Shown: positions 23,951 to 34,496, numbered from the stretch's first letter. The stretch is 64,000 nt of DNA from Tupaia tana (GCA_026018925.1 JAKSZU010000002.1:95142475-95206474), one strand, 5' to 3'. Notes: a model not told the origin generated them from the letters alone. Numbers and translations are program-made.

Positions 23951-24033
23951 TACTTGGTTGTTGGAAAAGTCATGACATATTTTTTTAGTTTCTCTATGCA
24001 AAACTGTGTCATGACTTTTCTGACAATCCAATA
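23951..24033. mobile_element. Mariner-type miniature element, copy 2
   Basis: The element is TA-flanked. Left end TTGGTTGTTGGAAAAGTCAT and right end GTCATGACTTTTCTGACAAT form a near-perfect foldback with a loop of about 20 bp. Confidence 0.85.
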
Positions 24034-24177
24034 TTGTGGTAAAAAATCACAGTAAATCAATAGATAAGAATAAATTATTTAATAATTAATACTAGTATGG
24101 TTGGTTAACTATTGAAAAAAATAACTTAGATCTTTGTCTTATACTTCTTTGTGAAGTAAATTATAACTTGATTGAAG

Positions 24178-24180
<3 letters not shown>

Positions 24181-24212
<32 letters not shown>

Positions 24213-24446
24213 CGATTTTTGCTATAGTGAGTATGTGCTCACTGGAGAAACAGACAGAAAGCCAGAAATCATCCCCCAGGAGGGATGGCCATGCAGCAAT
24301 CCCTTCTCTTTCATTCTCCTCCCGGGATTTTGGGCCTGCATGCACATGTGCCTGGTGTGAGTTTCAAGCCACCGGGTCTGGGACTCAAACTGCATTCAAC
24401 TATGTGGGAGTCCAGTGACATAACCATCACACCATCTGCTGGTCCC
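24181..24446 (-). repeat. tSINE-L, reverse, T32 tail
   Basis: A 32-T run precedes CGATTTTTGCTATAGTGAG. The head ends ATCTGCTGGTCCC. TSD is not clear. Frames of 62-75 residues on both strands here are products of the SINE. Confidence 0.9.
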
Positions 24447-24459
24447 AAAGAGTTAAATA

Positions 24460-24625
24460 TATTTTTTAAGATTTATTTTATTTTATTTCTTCTTATTATT
24501 ACTTTAATTTGACTGGAGATGGAGACAAAGAGAAGCTAAGAAAGCAAGCTGCCAGGTCCAGCACTCCAATAGCGGTTAGCTATGTGGGAGTCCAGCACCT
24601 TAACCCCTGTGCCACCTGCTGGCCC
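24460..24625 (-). repeat. tSINE-S, reverse orientation
   Basis: AAGCAAGCTGCCAGGTCCAG then head GTGCCACCTGCTGGCCC, with an AT-rich tail on the left. It lacks the palindrome middle. Confidence 0.75.
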
Positions 24626-24653
24626 TAAGTATTTTTAAAAAGTCAAGTAGGTG

Positions 24654-24707
24654 GACCAGCTGATGGTATAGTGGTTATGCCAAAGACAAAAGCCTCTCAA
24701 AAAAAAA
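24654..24707 (+). repeat. 54-bp micro-SINE (head joined to tail) with 13-bp TSD
   Basis: Only the first 33 bp of the SINE head (GACCAGCTGATGGTATAGTG...) and the last tail bases (ACAAAAGCCTCTC plus A) remain. The perfect 13-bp TSD AGTCAAGTAGGTG lies at 24641-24653 and 24708-24720, so both ends are true insertion ends. Confidence 0.85.
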
Positions 24708-24726
24708 AGTCAAGTAGGTGAATATT

Positions 24727-25519
24727 TATATGATCTAAAAATGGGGATACACCTTTTTTTAATATTAAAAATATTTGTTATAATTTTGTTTGCGACTCTT
24801 TAACAGAGACAATATGGTTTTAAATATTTCTGAGAAAATATTTACATGTCAGCTACTCAAACTGTTGAAAGGCAAATGCCCAGCACACAAGTCACACTTA
24901 AACCTTCTCAATTTAGCCCTGCCTACCAAGTATTCTGTGATATACCATCTGCTAGCAAACAAAAATGGGGATACACCTGTAAAGCATTCAAGTAACTTTT
25001 AGAAATCAACAAGATAAAAGACTAATAAAAATAAAGATTATTAAAACCTTTCATATTAAAACCTTCCTAAGAAAATATGGAAACAAATAATTTGAGGAAA
25101 TAACCATAAACTTACAGTGTGAAGAGAATTAACAGTTACATTAGGTGAGATATTCTCACATCCTTAAGACAGAGACTTTAACTGAAAAATGGAAAAATAT
25201 GTAGTAATTCATAAAAGAAGGCACTCAAATATCTAGTAAAATGCTTAAAACTTACGGCACCAAGAATAATCACAAAAGTTTCTAAAATGAAAGTTCTTTA
25301 ACGTTGAGGGCAATCTGATTGAAAAGTTAAGCCTTCATGAAATGGTCCATTGGCTTGTCATGGTCACGTGAAATTGAGAATCTAAATTGGGTGATACGTT
25401 TTTTGAGCTGCGTTTTTTTGATAGCTTTGAACTATGCCAATGAAGTATAAAATATTATTGATTGACTATCTAGTGTGATTATCCTTGGGACTACAAAACG
25501 TTTTATAGAATTAGTGGAG
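24727..25519. other. AT-rich DNA, possibly weak L1 relics
   Basis: Sequence near 25000-25300 is A-rich in an L1-like way, but I cannot match it to an L1 segment. Nothing else is supported. Confidence 0.35.
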
Positions 25520-25535
25520 AAAATGTCTCATTTTT

Positions 25536-25851
25536 GTTTTTTTGTTTTTTTGTTTTTGTTTTTGTTTTTGTTTTTTGTTTTGTTTTGTTTTCTTTTTTTG
25601 GAGAGGTTTTTGCTATAGGGCGCGTGCGCTCGCCAGACAGACAGAGAGAGACAGAGAGATAGAAAGCGAGAAATCACCCCCCCAGGGGGGATGGCCACGC
25701 CGCAATCCCTTCTCCTCCATTCTCCTCTCGGGGTCTTGGGCACGCACGCACACGTGCCCGGCGTGAGTTTAAGCCGCCGGGTCCGGGACTCGAACCGCGG
25801 TCGACTACGTGGGAGTCCAGCGACATAGCCATTACGCTAACTGCTGGTTCC
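25536..25851 (-). repeat. tSINE-L, GGAACC-head subfamily, near-consensus
   Basis: This is the best reference copy. On the minus strand box A is TAGCGTAATGG (25829-25839) and box B is GGTTCGAGTCC (25786-25796). The tail is a TTTTTG-type repeat. The TSD AAAATGTCTCATTTTT is perfect over 16 bp (25520-25535 and 25852-25867). Nearly all CpG sites are kept, so insertion was recent. Confidence 0.97.
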
Positions 25852-25867
25852 AAAATGTCTCATTTTT

Positions 25868-26176
25868 ATAAGACCTTACAAGAAAAATGTTTTAATATGC
25901 TAATTTATGCCAGAAACAAAAGAAAATATACTACCTATTGTGATAAACACAGTTTCTACAGGAGCTCTGGTTTTTAGATCTCATGGGCATTCCTGGGCCC
26001 CTGGTGTCATCAGATATATTTTAAATCATAGATTTGAAGTAGATGAAACTCACTTTAGTTCTGCCTCACCTAATTTGAACTAGCATGGACTTAGTATTGG
26101 GTCAATCCTCCCTGGCCTTTAGTATAGACAACCCAAGACAGAGACAGTAACGTACAATTGTCTTAAATTAGCTTTG

Positions 26177-26178
<2 letters not shown>
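25868..26178. other. No recognised gene or repeat
   Basis: Unique DNA that leads into a TA microsatellite. Confidence 0.45.

Positions 26179-26221
<43 letters not shown>
26179..26221. repeat. (TA)n microsatellite
   Basis: About 21 TA units. Confidence 0.95.
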
Positions 26222-26223
<2 letters not shown>

Positions 26224-26334
26224 GTTGGAGGTTCTATTAATCCAGTAAATGAAGAGATTGTTTTCAACTGCAAATTTCATGTCTACAAAGCAGAAGTATC
26301 AGAACATTGTGATGGTATGTTTTCTCCCTCCTTT

Positions 26335-26591
26335 TTTTTTTTTTGATTGTTTGTTCGTTTGTTTTTAGGTTTTTGCCAGAAAGCATATAAGCTTGCCTGA
26401 GAGAGACAGAGAAAGGGAAAGTGAGAAGTCATCCACAGGGATATGGCCCTGCCACAGTCCTTTCTCCTCCAATCTCCTCTTGAGATTTTGGGCACGCACA
26501 CACATGTGCCTGGCATGATTTTCAAGTTGCTACGTTTGGGACTCGAATCTTAGTCACTGAGAGTCGTAACCATGCCAGCAGTTATGGCCAC
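26335..26591 (-). repeat. tSINE-L, reverse, diverged
   Basis: TTTTTGCCAGAAAGCATATA and GAAGTCATCCACAGGGATAT are diverged body text. The TSD TCTCCCTCCTTT (26323-26334 and 26592-26603) is perfect over 12 bp. Confidence 0.85.
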
Positions 26592-26603
26592 TCTCCCTCC
26601 TTT

Positions 26604-26930
26604 GTTTGCAAGGGTGAATGGGTGGTGATGCTAGTGAGAGACGAAGAGTAAGACCAGGAAGACATTAGAATAACATTATCAGGTAAGTTAATGCTTTTCA
26701 AGGCTGTATTAAGTGGAAATAATTTTCTTCTATAGTCTATTATATAGAGGCTATAAAAATTATTTTTCAGTCAAAAATAAAATAGCTATCAATTCCTTCT
26801 GTCTATGAAAACAGTTCCCAGAATCTAGGTTTAGTATGATATATTAGTGATAATGTAGTGAAAGTCATCTTTACACTGATTAAAATTTTTGTTTTATTAA
26901 AAATTAAAAACTAAAAATAAACACAAGAGA
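26604..26930. other. No recognised gene or repeat
   Basis: Unique AT-rich sequence between a SINE and a composite SINE. Confidence 0.45.
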
Positions 26931-27111
26931 ACTAGCTAGGCAGTACAAGCAGCAGGCCATTGCTGTGCAAGGCTGGGGCTACCTGAGAAACCTAGGTTCA
27001 CAACCCAGACCAGACTACCTAGGCCAGGGGTGGTAGCACATACAGACAACACTAGCTAACTGCAAGGCTGGGGCAGACGATCACAAAGGCTAGATCCTGG
27101 AAAAAAATAAA
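26931..27111 (+). repeat. Composite tRNA-7SL SINE, copy 2
   Basis: The head has box B GGTTCACAACCC (26995-27006). From about 27021 it reads GGCCAGGGGTGGTAGCACAT, CTAGCTAACTGCAAGGCTGG and GGCAGACGATCAC, which follows the 5' domain of 7SL RNA. It closes with an A-rich tail. The two copies share the same junction order. Confidence 0.78.
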
Positions 27112-27119
27112 TATTGATT

Positions 27120-27401
27120 TGGGTCTCGCTCCGTGGCCCGGTTAAAGCAGCCAGATCCCACATGGCCAGCCTTGCCATTAGCGTCCCAAACTCAGTAGCT
27201 TGAGAGAGATGGTAGGTGCATTTGTGGACATGCCCAAAATCTCAAAAGGAAGGAGAGATGGAGAAGAGACTCCAGTGTGAACATCCCCCTCAGGATGTTT
27301 TCTCCTCCTCTTTCTCTGTCTTTCTGTACATGCCCTCTAGCAAAAAAAAAAACAAACAAACAAACAAACAAAAACAAAAACAAACAAACAAACAAAAAAA
27401 C
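27120..27401 (+). repeat. tSINE-O with (AAAC)n tail
   Basis: TGGCCCGGTTAAAGCAGCCA head, ATGCCCAAAATCTCAAAAGG middle, CCCTCTAGC before an expanded AAAC-type tail (27342-27401). Confidence 0.8.
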
Positions 27402-27478
27402 ACTATTTTTCTCTCATTTTCTTTCTCCTCCTCCTTTTAAGGACTAAAATCAAAAGTAAATCAAGACACTTGAACTTT

Positions 27479-27963
27479 GGGACCAGCAGATGGCGTAATG
27501 TAATGGTTATGTCACTGGACTCCCATGTCTTGGACCTGGTAGCTTAAAACTCATTCCAGTATGGAGGTTGGCAGGTGGTGTGGTGACTAAGGGCACTGGA
27601 CTTGCACATGGTTAACCGCAGTTCGAGTCCTGGACCTGGACCTGGAGGTTTGCTTTCTCACTCTCTCTCTCTCTCACACACACACACTCTGACCCTCTCT
27701 GGTCAAATTAAAAATAAATAAAATTCAATAAAATAATTCTAAAAACAAACAAACAAACAAACAAATGAATTAAAAAACCCCACCTCATTCTGGGAGTATC
27801 TTCATGTACGCCCAAAATCCTGAGAAGAGAATGGAGAAGGGATTGCAGCGTGGCTATCCCCCGGGGAAGGGGTGATTTCTTACTTTCTATCTCTGTCTTT
27901 CTCTGTCTCTCTTATGAGTACACACCTCCTATAGCAAAATATCTCTCAAAAACAAAAAAGCCC
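27479..27963 (+). repeat. tSINE-L interrupted by tSINE-S
   Basis: The head (27479-27562) and the rest (27780-27963) form one SINE with outer TSD CACTTGAAC (27468-27476 and 27964-27972). A tSINE-S lies inside it. Confidence 0.85.
27563..27779 (+). repeat. tSINE-S nested in tSINE-L
   Basis: GGTTGGCAGGTGGTGTGGTG head, box B GTTCGAGTCC, CT/CA tract, GGTCAAATTAAAAATAAATA tail and an AAAC run. The flanks ACTCATTCCAG and CCTCATTCTGG look like its TSD. The short form was therefore active after this long copy inserted. Confidence 0.82.
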
Positions 27964-27972
27964 CACTTGAAC

Positions 27973-29775
27973 CTAATTGTATTTTAAATAAGCACCATAG
28001 CCACAATAAAAGAAAGAAGAGGAGGAAGGAAGAAACTACTAGAGTAGCTTATACATACAGTATTTAGCTGTATGCCCTCATTCTTAAGGTAGAAAAGAAA
28101 GAAAAACTAACAAAACTCCAATTCATTTTAGTAGGCTTTTTATTGTAAAAGCAATTTTGAGCCTATTTCAGGTGTACTAAAGGGCTCAATAAACGAGGGA
28201 AGGTGTTGATGTTGGACGTTCTCACTGTGGAAGAAGGGACATAAAATATGGAATGGTGGAAGGCTAGAAAGACCCCTTGGAAATGTATTGGAACTGGAGG
28301 TATTCATGTGAGTGTGTGGCTTCTAAAATATGCATATGTGTATGTGTGTTTATGTACAAAGATATATACATGCATGTGTGTGTGTGTGTGGCCGTATGTG
28401 TGTGTGTGTTTATATGCAGAGATTTCCATGCTCAACTGAAAGGGCCAAGAAGCAAAGACCAGAATAGCAACCAGGAAACTTAGTACTCAGACCTTGGTTC
28501 TCACTGAAAGGTGACAAGGCTTCTAGGAGAAATGGCTGATTCCAGGCCTCAAACAGGGTAGCTTAGTTCCTAGGAAACTCACCCAGAATTGCTGCCATGT
28601 AAGGTCAGCGGCCTTCATCCCCACCTTGAGGCAGGGCTGAACTTAGGGAAGCAGGACTGGAGCACAGCAACCAAAAGCTGTTCTTTCCAGGGCTTCAAGA
28701 AAGCTAGAAGTTTTTATAGGCCCAGGAAAGACCTTTGCATTATGAAGGATTTCAAGTTCTGTAGTTAAATATGGACTCTCTACTCACTAGCAGGGACCTC
28801 GTCCATGTTCTATGCTAAGTAAGCCTATTTCTCCTTTTTGTATGAATTTTTTTGGCTGATTGCACAGATTCTCGTACGACAGGAGAGACTCAAATGATTG
28901 CATTGTAAGATTGAGGCTCACTTAACATCAACCTTAGTTGCATAAACTATATTGTAACCAGTTTTAATGTTTGCTTGTTAGTTTTCATTTCTCTGGATGA
29001 AAAGCAGACTCTACGTGCTGTGGAGGGTACATGGAGCAAGATTATCTTCTCGTTCTCTATCCCTGAACTGCTCAGTACTGTACTTCAAGTGGCTTATAGA
29101 AAAGTTTAAAACTGAAGGGTGGAAAAAAAAGATAGAAGCTATTTCTATTGTCAGTCTCTGAAGTTCCATGAACAGACCGGAAGTTCAATTGAGGTCTATG
29201 AAAATATTCGCAGATGCCAAAAGGCCAGCAGCCAAGATTTGTGTCTTTGTGCAAGTACTGAATAGCCACCAACAGCTCGAAAAATTTAAAACCATGGCAG
29301 CAATGGAAAACTACTGTGAGAAAGAGTATTTTTCTGACATAATTAGATTTAGGCACCTGTAAAAGAATGTTCTCTACAAATACTAGGTCTCGAAGCATAT
29401 AGATAACTGAAATTTTCAGACTAAGTGATGACAGTTATTTATGTTGTAAATGATGCTGTTAGTAATGGCAGTTGAAATAATTCTGAGCTACCTTGGAATT
29501 CTTTAGCGAAGGGAAGTAATACACATAATTAGTGGTCAACATTGAAGTTTACAACAAGCCAATATGTAAACTTGTAGGGTGATTAATATTATTCTAAATA
29601 TTAATCACAAAACATCTTAACGAGAAGAATTTTTTTTGCAGCAGTACATTTAATTAATCACATCCAAAGTCATAACTGGCTCTTCTTAATTATTTGATGC
29701 TTCTGAATATTGAAGTTGGAAATATATTTGTTCTATTTATCTTTTATAAAGATTGTTCTACAAAAAAAAGGGAGG
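27973..29775. other. No recognised gene; TG-rich patch
   Basis: A TG/TATG-rich patch lies at 28316-28411. A 64-residue plus frame (29168-29362) and a 108-residue minus frame overlap it near 29.2 kb. Neither resembles a family I know, and I see no conserved splice context. Confidence 0.4.
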
Positions 29776-30070
29776 GAGCTGTTAGATGACCCAGCAGTTA
29801 CAAGTTACATTACTGGACTCCCACATGTATGACTGCGTTCGAGTCCCAGACCCAGTGGCTTGAAACTCACTGGGCATGTGTGCATGGGTACCCAAGATCC
29901 CAGGAGGAGAGCAGAGGTGAAGGGATTGCAGTGTGGCCTTACCCCCTGTGGGGCGGAAGGTGATTTCTCACTTTCTTTTTCACTGTCTGTATCTCTTCTC
30001 CCTCTCCTCTCTCCCTCTCTAACATGCATGCAGGGGCAGATGTGCACACCCCAAGGTACAAACCTTTACA
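29776..30070 (+). repeat. tSINE-L, diverged
   Basis: CCCAGCAGTTACAAGTTACA head, GCGTTCGAGTCC box B, an expanded CTCTCCCTC tract and a CCCCAAGGTACAAACC tail. It is degenerate but full length. Confidence 0.82.
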
Positions 30071-30295
30071 AAAATGAGAAAAGAGTCTAGTGAACATAGT
30101 AAAAAAAATTTTTGACTGTATTAGGGAAAATAACTACCAAAAGTTAAAAGTTAAACACAGTGGAGTTTAAATTTTTAATATAAATTATAAATGACAAAAA
30201 TATTTCAGGCAAACATTTGGGTTTTTTATTATTCAAATTACATAACATGCACATGCTTAAAATAATCTTTAGTCAATGATAATTTCTCTTTCTAA

Positions 30296-30509
30296 GTTGA
30301 ACTGTGGTCAACTACATGGAAGTCCAACAACGTAAACATCACACCATTTGCTGGTCCCAACATTGGTTTTTTTAGGAGAATAAGCTCCATATATTTTATA
30401 TGACTTTCAAGGGGCTCTTTAAACTTTAAAGATTAAGGGCCACCAAAAATATGTTGAGAACTAAGGCACAAAAACTAAATTTGGGGACCAACAGGTGGTA
30501 TGGTGATTT
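30296..30509 (-). repeat. Left arm of an inverted duplication
   Basis: The arm is the reverse copy of sequence at 31640-32180 without the SINE at 31722-32012. It contains only partial heads of two SINEs (30296-30356 and 30483-30509). The equivalents on the right are full length (32116-32401 and 31444-31665). The 30370-30441 core matches 32016-32086 with only a few differences. Confidence 0.88.
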
Positions 30510-31289
30510 TCTTTCAACTTTGGTTTTCTTTTTAATTTATCTTGATCAGAAATGAATTTATTGTTTTTATTTTTATAAGGACAACCTTTCTATTAAATCA
30601 AGTATCTTAACAGACATTTGACTGTAATTACAGAAAGAAAACAGTAGAGGGCGCTTTGGTTCTCTAACAAAATAAAATTATTTCTAAAATCTTTTATGAA
30701 TCAGTAAAATAGACAATGAGATTTGAACTACCTACTAAAAGTTAAACAAAATGTAAAGCAAGTTTCTCTGCTTCCCATGGCCTAATAAAAAATATCTCTG
30801 GTAAGTTGCAGATTTTTTTCTTTAAGCAATTTATAAATGAGCACCACATGAAAAACAAGCATTCTCAAATCTATAAATTTGTAGGTAATTTCAAGAGTAT
30901 TTCATTTTTATAAATCTCATATTTGAAAATTGCCTGATTTATTTAATGGGCTTGATTTATACCAGTAGATTCTCATTATCCAGGATTTTTAAGAAATAGG
31001 CTGAGGGCTCTAAATATGTAAGAAGTAGCCTTATAGCAGTAGCAGTAGGGCAGTGTATATTACTTATGGCTTGGTTGGAAATCCATGGACAAATAACCTG
31101 TCACTTTAAACATGTTACTTACTCAGTTTCCTCCAGAATCATCTTAATTGTCATCATTGTCATAATCATCATTTCAAGGCATAGCTGCTGTATTCACTCA
31201 AGTAGCTTCCCTTTCCTTCTCATTTAAAAAATAAAATGAGTATATGAAACAGCAACAAATATAGACGGCAATGCACAATGAAATCTAAA
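30510..31289. other. Spacer of the inverted duplication
   Basis: Unique AT-rich DNA with no readable gene. Confidence 0.45.
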
Positions 31290-31400
31290 TCGTGTCGTTT
31301 AGCATACACATGACCTCAGGCAAGTCACTGCAGCTCTCCGGGCCTCGGTTTTCACCTTTTATAAATGGGGTTCTATATTTGATGATCAGACTCTACATCT
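31290..31400 (+). repeat. MIR relic
   Basis: CATGACCTCAGGCAAGTCAC, CTCTCCGGGCCTCGGTTTTC and ATAAATGGGG follow the MIR core and 3' side. Confidence 0.7.
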
Positions 31401-31443
31401 CTTTATTCTTATTTTGTATTTCTATAAAATTTGGTTTCCGTTT

Positions 31444-31665
31444 TTTCCTTTTAATTTGCTATAGGGTGTGTGCATTTATGGGGGACAGTGTGAGGGATGG
31501 AGAGAAGTGCCCCCTAGTGGGAAGGTCATGCCACAAGCCTTTCTTCATTTCTGTATTTTAGGCGAGCACACACATGTGCTTGGCTGTTTTTTTCAAAGCT
31601 CTGGGTCCAGCATTTGAACCACACGAGTCAGTGTGCTACAACCACTATACCACCTGTCGGTCCCC
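31444..31665 (-). repeat. tSINE-L, shortened middle
   Basis: TTTGCTATAGGGTGTGTGC tail side, head CCACCTGTCGGTCCCC. The head and its flank were copied into the left arm of the inverted duplication. Confidence 0.82.
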
Positions 31666-31724
31666 AAATTTAGTTTTCTGGGCCTTAGCTCTCAACAGAT
31701 TTTTGGTGGCTCTTAATCTTTTTC

Positions 31725-31757
<33 letters not shown>

Positions 31758-32180
31758 GAGAGGCTTTTGCTATAGGGTGCATGCACTCTCCAGAAAGAGA
31801 GAGACAGAGAGACAGAAAGTGAGAAATCACCTCCTGGGGTGGAGGGGGGGTGGCCACGCTGCAATCCCTTCTCCTCTATTCTCCTCTCGGGATCTTGGGC
31901 ACGCACACACACGTGCCCAGCATGAGTTTAAGGCACCGGATCTGGCACTTGAACCATGGTCGACTACATGGGAGTCCAACGATGTAGCCATTACGCCATC
32001 TGCTGGTCCCACTGGTGGCTCTTAATCTTTAAAGTTTAAAGATCCCCTTGAAAGTCATATAAAATATGTGGAGCTTATTCTCCTAAAAAAAAAAAAAAAA
32101 AAAAAAAAAAATGCTGGGACCAGCAGATGCTGTAATGGTTACATCGCTGAATTCCCACTATAGTCTACTGTGGTTCAAGT
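31640..32180 (+). repeat. Right arm of the inverted duplication (source copy)
   Basis: It holds the head of the SINE ending at 31665, about 120 bp of unique DNA, an A-run and the head of the SINE at 32116. A later SINE (31722-32012) splits it. Confidence 0.85.
31722..32012 (-). repeat. tSINE-L inside the right arm
   Basis: The TSD TGGTGGCTCTTAATCTTT is perfect over 18 bp (31704-31721 and 32013-32030). The left arm lacks this SINE, so it inserted after the duplication. Confidence 0.95.
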
Positions 32181-32369
32181 CCCAGACCTGGCGGCCTCAA
32201 ACTTATGCTGGGCATGTGGGTGTATGCCTGTCCAAGATCCCGAGGGGAGAATGGAGGAGAAAGGATTGCACTGTGGCCATACCCCTGGAGGGGGTGTTAG
32301 CTCTCACTTTCTGTCTCTCTCTCTCCAATGAGCCCATGTGTCCTATAGCAAAAGTCTCTCTCCAAAGGG

Positions 32370-32401
<32 letters not shown>
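32116..32401 (+). repeat. tSINE-L, long A tail
   Basis: GGGACCAGCAGATGCTGTAA head, TGGTTCAAGTCC box B, CCTATAGCAAAAGTCTCTC tail and about 31 A. Confidence 0.92.
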
Positions 32402-32402
<1 letters not shown>

Positions 32403-32636
32403 AACGATAAATTATATGTCTTAAAATGAACATTCATTTCATTTCAAAAGATTCAAAGACTTTAAGAAGTCAATCCTTGGGCTCCACAAACACTATGTCA
32501 AGACTGACACAACCATAAATTATACAACTCCCACATATTTGAGAGGTATTTCGATAATAATCCAGAAAGTCTCAAATGGGCCTAAATATTGAAAATAAGA
32601 CCACGAGTGGAAATTCAAAGTTATGAGATGAGGAAC

Positions 32637-32796
32637 CTTCAAAAAGTTCATGGGAAAGTGGAATTAAAGCACACATTTATTTTTAGTGTAAAAGAAAATT
32701 GGGTGGTAGGTGGTGTGGTGGCTAAGGGTGCTAGACTCCCACACGGCCAACCATGGTTTGACTCCCGGACCTGGTAGCTTGCTTTCTCACTTTCCT

Positions 32797-32840
<44 letters not shown>

Positions 32841-32985
32841 TCATTCACTCATTCTGTCCCTCTCTTGTCAAATTAAAATAAATAAATTTAAATAAAATAA
32901 TTCTTTTTATAATAAAAAATAAAATTGAAATCTATGCACAGCTTTTTTAAAAAATATGCATTTCCACAAACTTTTAAAATATCCT
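32637..32985. mobile_element. Palindromic DNA element, second family, copy 1, split by a SINE
   Basis: Left end TTCAAAAAGTTCATGGGAAA pairs with right end CATTTCCACAAACTTTTAAA. The inner text (GAATTAAAGC... and ...AAATCTATGCACAGC) matches the copy at 63811. The host element is split by the tSINE-S at 32702-32920. Confidence 0.7.
32702..32920 (+). repeat. tSINE-S with expanded (TC)n, inside a DNA element
   Basis: GTGGTAGGTGGTGTGGTGG head, box B GGTTTGACTCC, TC run at 32803-32834 and TCAAATTAAAATAAATAAA tail. The candidate TSD is AAAATTG (32695-32701 and 32921-32927). Confidence 0.83.
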
Positions 32986-33026
32986 TTGTAAAATAGATAA
33001 ATGGATGATTAAATGTAGGGGATGAG

Positions 33027-33151
33027 AAGACCAGCAGGTGCCATGGTGGTTAAGGCACTGGACACTCCCACATGGCTGACCACGGTTTGAGTCCTGGACC
33101 TGGTGGCTTGCTTTCTCACTTTCTCTCTCTCTCTCTCTGTGTATGAGTGTG

Positions 33152-33183
<32 letters not shown>

Positions 33184-33240
33184 GTCAAATTAAAATAAAT
33201 GAATGAACAAATAAAAAAAAATGAATAAATAAATAAAAAT
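33027..33240 (+). repeat. tSINE-S with expanded (TG)n
   Basis: AGACCAGCAGGTGCCATGG head, tail GTCAAATTAAAATAAATGAA and a TG run near 33158-33182. The TSD is AAATGTAGGG (33011-33020 and 33241-33250). Confidence 0.88.
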
Positions 33241-33278
33241 AAATGTAGGGAATTAGCTATAAGGAAGACTTAATGATT

Positions 33279-33416
33279 TTTTTTTTTTTTTTCTAGAGAG
33301 GGACAGAGTGAGTGAGAGATGGAAAGTGAGAAAGCAAGCTGCTAGGTTTGGGACTCAAATCATGGTCGGTCATATGGGAGTCCAGCCACCTTAACCACCA
33401 CCCACCTGCTGACCGC
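33279..33416 (-). repeat. tSINE-S, reverse, short
   Basis: A T tail, GAGAAAGCAAGCTGCTAGG and the head CACCTGCTGACC. The TSD is AAGACTTAATGATT (33265-33278) against AAGACTTGATGATT (33417-33430). Confidence 0.86.
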
Positions 33417-33430
33417 AAGACTTGATGATT

Positions 33431-33938
33431 CTAAGTTTTCTACCCCATGAAGGATATCATAAACATTGAAAGAGTAAGGAAAGGGGAAGAAAGTTCATTT
33501 GCTTCAGACTTTCTAACATCACATGCATTTATTTGTAGAAATTCAGCAAGTAGTTGTACATTCAGAACTGTGGCTTTTAGGAAAGTTAAGAGCTTAAATT
33601 ATTATGGGAAACTATGATGTGGATGACATTGAAGAGAACTAATGACTGGATTTGGAGTTCAGCTTCTATTTAAGCAAAGAGAAGAGAAGGAAGAAGAGAA
33701 GGAAGTAAAAGAGTCTGATGAGAAACCAGACAAAACGAGCCAGGCAAGTGCAGCGTCGCAGGAGGCCAGTGGTGTAGAATGCTGATCCTGAGCCAGAGAA
33801 GGACTGACGGAGCTGTGGTCACTGTAACCTTAGAAGGAGCAGCTTCCCTGGAACCATGGCTGCAGACTGTACATGGAGCCTCTAGGGAGAAGGAGAGAGG
33901 ACAGAGAAAACAAGGCCTGCTCCTAGAAAATACAAATT
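33431..33938. other. No recognised gene or repeat
   Basis: A 144-residue frame at 33779-34213 is half unique sequence and half SINE, so I do not accept it as a gene. Confidence 0.45.
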
Positions 33939-34132
33939 GGGGGCCAGTAGATGGCATAGCGGTTACATTGCTAGACTCCTTCATGGCCAACTATGGTTCA
34001 AGTTCTGGACTCAGTGGCTTGAAACACACCAGGCACTTGTGCGTGCCTGCCCAAGCTCCCAGGAGGAGAATGGAGGAGAAGGGATTGCGGCATGGCCATC
34101 CCCCTCAAGGGCTGATAGCTCACTTTCCCTCT

Positions 34133-34175
<43 letters not shown>

Positions 34176-34223
34176 CAGTGAGTGCATGCACCCTACAACA
34201 AAAAGCTCTTTAAAAAGAAAAAA
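33939..34223 (+). repeat. tSINE-L with expanded (CT)n
   Basis: GGGGCCAGTAGATGGCATAG head, CCCAGGAGGAGAATGG middle, a CT run at about 34137-34172 and CCCTACAACAAAAAGCTC tail. Confidence 0.87.
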
Positions 34224-34232
34224 ATGAATTGC

Positions 34233-34458
34233 GGGCCAGTCAGGTAGCCTAATGGTTAAGGCAGCTGGATCCCACATTGCTAATTATGTGGATTGAGTCC
34301 TGGACTGGTGACTTAAAATACACTCTGGGTGCATGTGTGTACATGCCCAGAATCTCAAAAAAAGAATGGAGAAGGGATTGTGGTGTGGTTGTCCCCCCCA
34401 GAGGGTGCTTTCTCACTTTCCCACCTGCCCCCCTCATGAGCACACAGGCCCTGTAACA

Positions 34459-34495
<37 letters not shown>
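34233..34495 (+). repeat. tSINE-O ending in (TG)n
   Basis: GGGCCAGTCAGGTAGCC head, ATGCCCAGAATCTC middle, and a TG run of about 18 units (34459-34495) where the A tail would be. Confidence 0.82.

Positions 34496-34496
<1 letters not shown>

Noticed and set aside
24727-25519. Continuation of the L1 at 21-23.6 kb
   Set aside because: The text is A-rich but does not match the next L1 segment in order, so I did not extend the element.
33779-34213. 144-residue plus-strand open frame
   Set aside because: Its second half is SINE sequence and its first half has no recognisable domain or splice context.
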